A stretch of 26,987 nt of DNA from Lentisphaeria bacterium. Its GTDB lineage: Bacteria; Verrucomicrobiota; Lentisphaeria; Oligosphaerales; Oligosphaeraceae. The stretch lies in NCBI GenBank assembly GCA_016303095.1, contig JAEDMH010000009.1, positions 1 through 26,987 on the forward strand, written 5' to 3'. Within the stretch, counting starts at the first letter, position 1. Every line of letters begins with the position of its first letter. Shown in pieces: positions 21,789 through 26,987 of this stretch. The position numbers and the translations under genes were made by a program. The notes below the pieces were generated by a model. It was not told the DNA's origin and searched no databases. It was given only the letters and a program-made list of their open reading frames with translations.

Positions 21789-23279
21789 ATGTTGCGTTTT
21801 TTCCTGACATGCCTATTTTTTCTCGGGGGGCTTCTTCTGGGGGAACTCACCCAGGAGGAGACCCTTCAGGCCTGCCGGCGGCACCTTGCCTCCTCGGAGG
21901 CGTCGGAGCGTCGGGAGGCGGTGCTGGTGCTGAGCAAGTATGAGGATCCGGAGGTGCCGGGATTGCTGGCCCAGGCGTTGGGGGACAGGGACGCCTCGGT
22001 GCGCATGGCGGCGTTGGTGTCTTTGGCGGAGAACCCCGCCTATGTGCGCCAGGAGTCGGCGGGGGTGCTGGCCTGCCTTCAGGATTCGGAGGTGGAGATT
22101 CGCCGTCTTGCCTCTTCCCTGCTGCCCTCCTGCCTTGGGGTTCATTTATCGGGGCGTGTGACGGTGGCGCCCGGGGCCCGGGTGACGAGTGGGAGTGGGC
22201 AAGGGGAGGAAGAGGAGGCGTTTCTGGCGCTTGCCCTGGGGGACGAGGATCGGGAGGTGCGGAAGAACGCTTTGAAGGCCACGCCCTTTTTCGCGGGCTC
22301 CCTTCCTCTGGCGGTGGTGTCGCCCTTCCTGCAGGAGGAGTTCCCCGAGGAGATCGCCCTGGCTGTTCCCCTGGTGGTGCGCGCCAACGCCCCGGTGTCC
22401 CAGCGCCTCGCGGCGTTGCGTCCCCTCTTGTCCCATCCCTCTCCGGAACTCCGGGAACTTTTGGCCAAGATGCTGGGAGAGATGCCGGCGTCGTGGCCGG
22501 TTTTGGAGGAACTTTCCCGGGATGACGTGGCGTCGGTGCGGGGGGAAGCCCTGCTTTCCCGGTGTCGTCTGGCCTCGGAGGAACAACGGGGCGTCCTGGC
22601 GGCGGAGGTGGGAGAATTTCTGGAGAGCCGGGAAGGGGCTGGCATTTCCGCGACTCTGCTTCGCCGTCTGCTCCATGCCTTGGAGGAGTTTTTCCCGGAG
22701 GGGGCGGAGGCGGCCGTGGCTTCTCTTCTCGCCCGGGAATTTCCCCAGGAGTGTCGGGAGGAGCTGTGGCTTCAGGTGCTGCGCCATCCGGGATGGCAGA
22801 AGAATTGGACGGCGGGGCGGTTGACGGAGGCCCTGGCCAGGGAGGGAAATGTCCCTTCCCTTCGGAAAATTCTCTTCTCCCTCTTGCGGAAGAAAGCGGG
22901 GGAGATGACCCGGGAGGAGTTGCGGACCTTGCAGCGCAGTCCCCAGGCCGAGGTGCGGCGAATTCCCCTGGAGTTGCTTCGTTCCCTTCCCGGCGAGCTG
23001 CGGGAGGAGGCGGTCATGGGAGTGTTGCTGGACGAGGACATTTCCCTGCGGGGACGGGCGCTGGAGACGCTTTCCTCCCTTCGTCCCGCGGGATGGGAGG
23101 AACTTTTGACGGCGACGCTGGAGGATCCCTCTCCTGTATTGCAAATGGCCGCCGCCCAAGGCCTTTCTCGCTCCGGCCAGCTTTCCCCCGCCAGCCGGGA
23201 GGCCCTCGCCCGCTGGCTTCCCCAATGCCCGGAGGGCGACCTGAAACGTCGCCTCACCCAACGCCTTCGGGGAAAGTAG
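21789..23279 (+). CDS. Exported HEAT-repeat protein
   Basis: A 496-residue protein with an N-terminal hydrophobic signal segment (MLRFFLTCLFFLGGLLLG) and then almost entirely alpha-helical repeats. Units such as EVPGLLAQALGDRDASVRMAA, DSEVEIRRLASSLL, EDREVRKNALKA, SPELRELLAKML, QAEVRRIPLELLRSL and SPVLQMAAAQGLSRS recur about every 30-40 residues, the pattern of HEAT/PBS-lyase-like scaffolds. It probably acts as a protein-binding scaffold in the periplasm or on the envelope. No catalytic residues are evident. Starting at 21789 places the signal peptide first. An upstream in-frame start at 21738 would put 17 polar residues before it. It precedes kpsF by 55 bases on the same strand. Leu, Glu and Arg content is high and codon use matches the neighbours. 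Confidence 0.8.
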   Translation: MLRFFLTCLFFLGGLLLGELTQEETLQACRRHLASSEASERREAVLVLSKYEDPEVPGLLAQALGDRDASVRMAALVSLAENPAYVRQESAGVLACLQDSEVEIRRLASSLLPSCLGVHLSGRVTVAPGARVTSGSGQGEEEEAFLALALGDEDREVRKNALKATPFFAGSLPLAVVSPFLQEEFPEEIALAVPLVVRANAPVSQRLAALRPLLSHPSPELRELLAKMLGEMPASWPVLEELSRDDVASVRGEALLSRCRLASEEQRGVLAAEVGEFLESREGAGISATLLRRLLHALEEFFPEGAEAAVASLLAREFPQECREELWLQVLRHPGWQKNWTAGRLTEALAREGNVPSLRKILFSLLRKKAGEMTREELRTLQRSPQAEVRRIPLELLRSLPGELREEAVMGVLLDEDISLRGRALETLSSLRPAGWEELLTATLEDPSPVLQMAAAQGLSRSGQLSPASREALARWLPQCPEGDLKRRLTQRLRGK

Positions 23280-23334
23280 GAGCATTCTCCTTTCCCCCTT
23301 TCCTTTTTCTTTCCTCTCGGTCACCCCAATCCCT

Positions 23335-24336
23335 ATGATGAACAACATGCAATCTGTGGACGCCCAACGCATTCTTTCCCGAGCCCGTGAAGTGATGGAG
23401 ATAGAAATCCGCGGGGTGCAGAAGGTGCGGGACGAATTGGGCGAACCCTTTGTGGCTCTGGTGCACAAATGCCTGGAAATCCTCCATAACGGGGGAAAAT
23501 TGGTGTTGTGCGGCGTGGGCAAGAGCGGCCACATCTCCAAGAAGCTGGCGGCCACCCTGGCCTCCACGGGGGCGCGGGCGGTCTTTCTCCATCCCGTGGA
23601 AGCCATGCATGGGGATCTGGGGGTGGTTTCCCCGCAGGATCTCCTGCTGGCGGTGAGCTATTCCGGGGAGACGGACGAACTGCTTCGGGTGCTCCCGGCC
23701 GTGAAGCGCATGGGCGTGCCCATCGTGGGCATCACCGGCAAGGAGGAGTCCCGCCTGGGAACCTTCTCGGACATGGTGGTGCCCATGCCGGTGGAGCGGG
23801 AAGCGTGCCCCTTCAATCTGGCGCCCACCACCACCACCACGGCCCTCCTCGCCCTGGGAGACGCCCTGGCCCTGGTCCTGCTGGACTGCCAGAACTTCCA
23901 GCTCTCGGACTACGCCAAAAACCATCCCGCCGGCGCCATCGGCAGAACCATCACCCTGACAGTGAAGGACTGCATGCGCACAGGAGAACGGTGCGCCGTG
24001 GTGCATCCCCAGGCCACCGTGCGGGAAGCCCTCCTGGCAATGACAAAGGCACGGGATGGCGCCGTGGCCATCGTGGATGGGAAAAATCAACTCCTGGGCA
24101 TCTTCACCGACGGGGATTTCCGCCGGGCCATGACCGCCAATGACCAGGTCCTTCAGGCCCCCATCGAGTCCGTGATGACCCGTAACCCGGTGGCCATCCA
24201 CCAGGGAAAAATGGCCGTGGAGATCCTCAAGCTCATCGAACATCGGAAAATCGATGATGTGGTGGCCGTGGATGACCAGAATCACTTCGTGGGCATGGTG
24301 GACATCCAGGACCTCCCCAAGTTCAAGGTGATGTAA
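23335..24336 (+). CDS. Arabinose-5-phosphate isomerase, KpsF/GutQ/KdsD family
   Basis: Interconverts ribulose-5-phosphate and arabinose-5-phosphate, the first committed step towards Kdo for LPS or capsule. The 333-residue protein has a SIS sugar-isomerase domain (about 38-180), with VLCGVGKSGHISKKLAATL, the FLHPVEAMHGDLG active-site block, SYSGETDELL and NLAPTTTTTALLALGDALA. The HPAGAIG hinge follows, then two CBS domains (about 205-262 and 275-333), with FTDGDFRR in the first and VGMVDIQDLPK ending the second. All are family signatures and the length is normal. Three Met codons lie within the first five residues, so the exact start is uncertain by a few codons, and no clear Shine-Dalgarno site is present. 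No kdsA, kdsB or kdsC is adjacent. A terminator follows 18-60 bases after the stop. Confidence 0.95.
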   Translation: MMNNMQSVDAQRILSRAREVMEIEIRGVQKVRDELGEPFVALVHKCLEILHNGGKLVLCGVGKSGHISKKLAATLASTGARAVFLHPVEAMHGDLGVVSPQDLLLAVSYSGETDELLRVLPAVKRMGVPIVGITGKEESRLGTFSDMVVPMPVEREACPFNLAPTTTTTALLALGDALALVLLDCQNFQLSDYAKNHPAGAIGRTITLTVKDCMRTGERCAVVHPQATVREALLAMTKARDGAVAIVDGKNQLLGIFTDGDFRRAMTANDQVLQAPIESVMTRNPVAIHQGKMAVEILKLIEHRKIDDVVAVDDQNHFVGMVDIQDLPKFKVM

Positions 24337-24353
24337 TCTCCCTGGACAATCAT

Positions 24354-24426
24354 GAAAAAATCCCCCTGCCGAGGCAAAGCGGAAGGGGGATCTTTTTATA
24401 ACTACTTGATAGAAAACGAGTTATAA
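24354..24426. terminator. Bidirectional terminator between kpsF and the DUF3298 gene
   Basis: ATCCCCCT pairs with AGGGGGAT (24360-24367 with 24384-24391), flanked by six As on the left and five Ts on the right, so it can stop transcripts from both sides. A second inverted repeat TTATAACT/AGTTATAA (24396-24403 with 24419-24426) follows. The two flanking genes converge here. Confidence 0.85.
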
Positions 24427-24439
24427 CATTATCGGCGCC

Positions 24440-25102
24440 TTATTGGGCGCAAGAAGGGAGAGGCCAGTCTACGCAAAGGTCGAATTCTCCCGCCGCATAG
24501 CAGTCGATTTCGTATCGGTTGAAGAAGAAGTGGAGCCCCTGGGCGTCGTAGTAGAAGTTTTCGGTGAGGGCGGGGCGGGGGAAGACATTGTCCTTCGGAG
24601 GGGTGGCGCCTCTGCGGCGATACTCTTCCTGGAGGGCCAGGAGGAGCTTCTCTTCCAGTTCCTTCCGTTGTTCCGGGGCGGCCAGGTCCTCCAAGGTCAG
24701 TTTTCGGGGGCCATCCTGGGTGCGGAGGAGGGTGAACACGTTGACGTTCCGGAAGCCATGGGCGCCACCCAGATATCCCTCCTCCTGGATTTGCAGGCTG
24801 ACCACCTTGTCTGTGGCGAAGAGGACGGAGGCCTGGCGTTGGACGGTGAGTTCCTTCAGGGTCGTGGGGGTGACGGCGGGGTTTCCCAGGGCATGGAAGA
24901 AGGAGGTGAAGGCGTCTCCTGCGTTGGCGAGGCAGGGGCTTTCCTTGCCGGCGCATCTTTCAGGGCAGGATTTTCCTTCGGTGCGGGGGCATTCTGCCGG
25001 GGTGGCGAGGCAGGATTTTCCTTCGGTGCGGGGGCAAACCTGGGCGGGAAGGGAAAGAGAAAGAAGGCAGGCGAGAAGGAACGGGGCGGATAGAAGGCGC
25101 AT
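24440..25102 (-). CDS. Secreted DUF3298 (RsiV-like) domain protein with Cys-rich N-terminus
   Basis: A 220-residue exported protein of unknown function. The signal peptide (MRLLSAPFLLACLLSLSLPA) is followed by a short cysteine-rich stretch (residues about 22-60) in which CPRTEGKSC occurs twice, encoded by an exact 28-base direct repeat (24964-24991 and 25009-25036). The rest fits DUF4163/DUF3298: SLQIQEEGYLGGAHGFRNVN near residues 104-123 and the C-terminal FYYDAQGLHFFFNRYEIDCY with AAGEFDLCVDW. The same fold occurs in RsiV-type anti-sigma factors, where it binds lysozyme, and in some exported deacetylases, but no membrane segment or enzyme domain is present here. It follows the MATE gene by 54 bases and is probably co-transcribed. 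Confidence 0.75.
   Translation of the reverse strand: MRLLSAPFLLACLLSLSLPAQVCPRTEGKSCLATPAECPRTEGKSCPERCAGKESPCLANAGDAFTSFFHALGNPAVTPTTLKELTVQRQASVLFATDKVVSLQIQEEGYLGGAHGFRNVNVFTLLRTQDGPRKLTLEDLAAPEQRKELEEKLLLALQEEYRRRGATPPKDNVFPRPALTENFYYDAQGLHFFFNRYEIDCYAAGEFDLCVDWPLPSCAQ
24964..25036. repeat. Exact 28-bp direct repeat inside the DUF3298 gene
   Basis: Positions 24964-24991 and 25009-25036 are identical and in phase (45-base period, 15 codons), so they duplicate the CPRTEGKSC peptide. This indicates a recent in-frame duplication in the Cys-rich N-terminal segment. Confidence 0.9.
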
Positions 25103-25156
25103 GATGTCAAGAAGAGGTGAGGGGGATGGTCGTGTCTTTCCTGGGGGGAGAGACGG

Positions 25157-26542
25157 CTATAATGACCCCGTGTTTGGGGTGGAGTTCCCCGGGCTGAGGC
25201 ACTTTTCCGGGCATCGGAGGGAGGGGATGGCCAGGAAGAGGAGGAGGCAGAGGAGGGCGGAGAGGGCGGAGCCGGAGGAGGTGGCCAGGCCCATGGGATA
25301 GAGAGAGTGGGGAAAATGCAGGGAGGCAAGATAGGCCAGGGGGATGCGAGCCAGGAGAATGGAGAGGGCGTTGTGGAGGAAGGAGAGGCCGGAACGACCG
25401 TAGGCGCAGAAGAAGCCGGAGAAGCAGAAATGGATGCCCGCCAGCACGCAGTCCCACACATACCCCCGCATATATTCCCCGCCCAGGCGAATGACTTGGG
25501 CATCGGAAGTGAAGAGGGAAACGGCCTGCTCCGAAAAGGCATGCATGGCCAGGACGCAAAGAAGCCCGTAGCCCAGGGAAATGGCCAGGGCGCATCCCAG
25601 GGTCTGGCGCGCCCGATCATGGCGACCTACGCCGAGATTCTGGGCCGCCATGGCGGAAACCGAGGCCAGCATGGCCGAGGGCACCAGGAAAAGAAAGCAG
25701 ATCTGCTTCTCCACGATGCCCACGGCGGCGGCGTCCTGGAGACCCCGGAGATTGGCGATGACGGTGATCACCAGGAAGGCCACCTGGATGAAGCCGTCCT
25801 GGCAGGCGATGGGTAGGCCGATGGCCAAAAGCTGCCTCAGGAGATCGGCGCGGGGACGGAAATCCTGGAGGGAAAGAGAGAGTTCTCCTCCCTTTCTGGT
25901 GAGGGGAAGGAGGGCCAGGGCCACGCTGGCTCCCTGGGCGATGACCGTGGCCAGGGCGGCTCCCTCGGGCCCCATCCCCCCAGGCCCCAGGAAAAGATAG
26001 TCCAGCAGCACGTTGAGGAGTCCGGCTAGGGCCACATAGAGCATGGGGCTGCGGGAGTCCCCCATGCCCCGGAGGATGGCTCCCGTCACGTTGTAGGCGG
26101 TGAGAAAGGGCAGGCCGCAGAAGCAGAGACGGAGATAGAGACAGGTGCCTGTCCTGGATTCCGGGGGTGTGCCCAGGAGGGAGACGATGGCGGGGGCCAG
26201 GAGAAAGAGAAGCACGGCCAGCGCCAGGGAAAGGCCCAGGAAGAGGAGGGCGGTGTTGCCGATGACCTGGGAAATGGCCTCCCGACGCTTGGCGCCGGCA
26301 AGACGGGCCACCAGCACCGTGGCTCCCATGGAAAACCCAATGAGCACCACGGTCAGCAAATGGAGAAGCTGGCTCCCTATGGAGACGGCTGTGATCTCCT
26401 CCACTCCCCCATAGCGTCCCATGAAATAAAGATCCGTCATCCCGTAAAGGGTCTGGAGCAGGCAGGAGAGAAGGAAGGGAAGGGAGAAGGAAAATAAAGT
26501 CCAACCCACCTTCCCACGGGTCAGATCCTGGGACATGGCCAT
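25157..26542 (-). CDS. MATE-family multidrug/Na+ antiporter
   Basis: Cation-coupled drug exporter of 461 residues with about 12 hydrophobic helices in two similar halves, the normal MATE size. Family features are the N-terminal GKVGWTLFSFSLPFLLSCLLQTLYGMTDLYF region, GSQLLHLLTVVLIGFSMGATVLVARLAGA, ILRGMGDSRSPMLY in the first half and MAAQNLGVGRHDRARQT in the second half. The first half ends with the LNVLLDYLFLGP motif typical of NorM/DinF-like members. The start at 26542 (MAMSQDL) is chosen because an upstream in-frame opening to 26692 is low-complexity and non-hydrophobic. Another ATG two codons later is equally possible. No Shine-Dalgarno site is evident. The drug or cation specificity cannot be told. 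Confidence 0.93.
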   Translation of the reverse strand: MAMSQDLTRGKVGWTLFSFSLPFLLSCLLQTLYGMTDLYFMGRYGGVEEITAVSIGSQLLHLLTVVLIGFSMGATVLVARLAGAKRREAISQVIGNTALLFLGLSLALAVLLFLLAPAIVSLLGTPPESRTGTCLYLRLCFCGLPFLTAYNVTGAILRGMGDSRSPMLYVALAGLLNVLLDYLFLGPGGMGPEGAALATVIAQGASVALALLPLTRKGGELSLSLQDFRPRADLLRQLLAIGLPIACQDGFIQVAFLVITVIANLRGLQDAAAVGIVEKQICFLFLVPSAMLASVSAMAAQNLGVGRHDRARQTLGCALAISLGYGLLCVLAMHAFSEQAVSLFTSDAQVIRLGGEYMRGYVWDCVLAGIHFCFSGFFCAYGRSGLSFLHNALSILLARIPLAYLASLHFPHSLYPMGLATSSGSALSALLCLLLFLAIPSLRCPEKCLSPGNSTPNTGSL

Positions 26543-26713
26543 GGGCGAGGAAATATGGGCCAAAACGGCGGGAAGGGGGGGCGAGACAGGGGAGTGTCGC
26601 CCCCAGGGAAAAGCAGGAGAGAGCCGGGGCGCCCCGGCGAAAGCCGTTAATATATTTTCCGGCGCTCGACCCCATCCAGGAAAATTTCCCAAGGAATTCC
26701 CTGGGAAGAGGTT

Positions 26714-26726
26714 CTAGAGGTTCTAG
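26714..26726. repeat. Short CTAG tract, two sites
   Basis: Two CTAG sites in 9-bp register (TTCTAGAGG type) flank the inverted 164-base repeat on the side facing the MATE gene. They sit where copy 1 is followed by its own module and CTAG tail, which supports a shared composite plan. Confidence 0.7.
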
Positions 26727-26733
26727 AGAGGCG

Positions 26734-26893
26734 CCGGGGGTTGCGCTGCGCTTCAGCCCCGGCGCAAGGCCTGTCCTGCCACCCCTACGGGGTTCGGCTT
26801 CTATTTTGTCCTTGCCGGGGGTTTCGGTCGGGCGTTGCCCTCCCTTCACCCCCGTCTAGCGATCCTCCCACCCCTGCCGGGGTTCAGGAGGAT
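26734..26893 (-). repeat. Dispersed structured repeat, copy 2 (inverted)
   Basis: Reverse-complement copy of 13738-13901, 160 bases. The first 55 bases (read on the minus strand) are identical, and later differences concentrate in hairpin arms. GGCCC-AAA-GGGCC has become GGGC-AAC-GCCC with the stem intact. The right-end stem is TTGCGC/GCGCAA here, replacing the longer bulged stem of copy 1. The CCCC-GTA-GGGG hairpin is unchanged. Confidence 0.87.
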
Positions 26894-26941
26894 TGCCCCC
26901 TTTTTCCCCCGCAGGCGGGGGAGGATTTCCCGCCAATCCCC

Positions 26942-26972
26942 GGGCGGGACGTGCGGGGGGCAGGTCCCGCCC
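26942..26972. repeat. Hairpin equivalent to the GGGCGGAGC module
   Basis: Perfect nine-base stem GGGCGGGAC/GTCCCGCCC with a 13-base loop. Read on the minus strand it lies before the 164-base element, as the GGGCNGAGC hairpin does before copy 1, and it is preceded by a GCACAGAGG word at the window edge. Two stem positions differ in a paired way from the 14013-14041 hairpin. Confidence 0.75.
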
Positions 26973-26987
26973 CTCTGTGCTCTCCGC

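Larger units (their letters stand above)
26543..26987. other. Upstream region of the MATE gene leading into composite repeat
   Basis: About 445 bases without a supported gene. Next to the MATE start lies an AT-rich patch (TATATT on the minus strand at 26649-26654, a weak -10 candidate without a good -35) and a near-palindrome around GGAATTCC at about 26690. From 26714 to the window end it is composite repeat DNA in inverted orientation. Confidence 0.6.

Noticed and set aside
26617..26849. Minus-strand open frame running from the inverted repeat into the MATE gene
   Set aside because: It is a frame shifted from the MATE gene, and its N-terminal part is repeat DNA whose reading frame is not kept in the other copy.
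1..26987. tRNA, rRNA, transposase or phage genes
   Set aside because: None was seen on either strand. The genes found are housekeeping, envelope or repair functions.

Overview
The window is high-GC DNA, densely coded on both strands. It comes from a Gram-negative and probably anaerobic bacterium. The Gram-negative call rests on a lipoprotein-type outer-membrane efflux channel with its periplasmic adaptor, and on a KpsF/KdsD-type arabinose-5-phosphate isomerase for Kdo/LPS sugar. The anaerobe call rests on a rubredoxin-[FeFe] hydrogenase fusion. The PVC-like feel (Lentisphaerae, Kiritimatiellota or Verrucomicrobia relatives) is an inference from an MraY with a PIHDH loop, an exported HEAT protein, a zinc-ribbon PrsW and CACGGAGG/CACAGAGG intergenic repeats. 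No marker here fixes the taxon. Many starts lack a clear Shine-Dalgarno site, so several starts were chosen from signal peptides and family length.

Layout from left to right. Positions 1-50 hold six 8-bp CTAG-containing repeats. A zinc-ribbon PrsW-type membrane protease follows. Next is a four-gene MacAB-TolC-like efflux operon (1547-6776): outer-membrane lipoprotein channel, lipoprotein adaptor with long coiled coils, ABC ATPase and FtsX/MacB permease. A small, less GC-rich island (about 6780-7735) carries a tiny unknown ORF overlapping a vsr endonuclease gene, then a hairpin-rich non-coding stretch. On the minus strand come ftsH, apbE and mraY (12344 to 7733), and upstream of them an FHA-domain tail-anchored protein. 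A 600-bp composite repeat region (13503-14107) separates the FHA gene from a plus-strand run of an RluB-type pseudouridine synthase with a huge repetitive RKPFDRD tail, mutS2 and a MetW-like methyltransferase. The hydrogenase gene (minus) has a long leader with promoter-like and hairpin elements. An exported HEAT-repeat protein and kpsF (plus) then face a DUF3298 secreted protein and a MATE exporter (minus) across a bidirectional terminator. The window ends inside a second, inverted copy of the composite repeat.

Most genes are envelope or housekeeping functions: peptidoglycan lipid I synthesis, FtsH and PrsW proteolysis, FMN insertion into exported proteins, drug and lipid export, Kdo supply, rRNA modification and DNA repair. 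No phage, insertion sequence, CRISPR array, tRNA or rRNA was seen. The most unusual signal is the dispersed composite repeat. Its two copies keep the same series of hairpins through paired base changes (for example GGCCC/GGGCC versus GGGC/GCCC), which suggests selection on RNA or cruciform structure rather than on protein. Other points of interest are the nested coding repeat of the pseudouridine synthase, the rubredoxin-hydrogenase fusion with an altered H-cluster loop, and the orphan vsr island.
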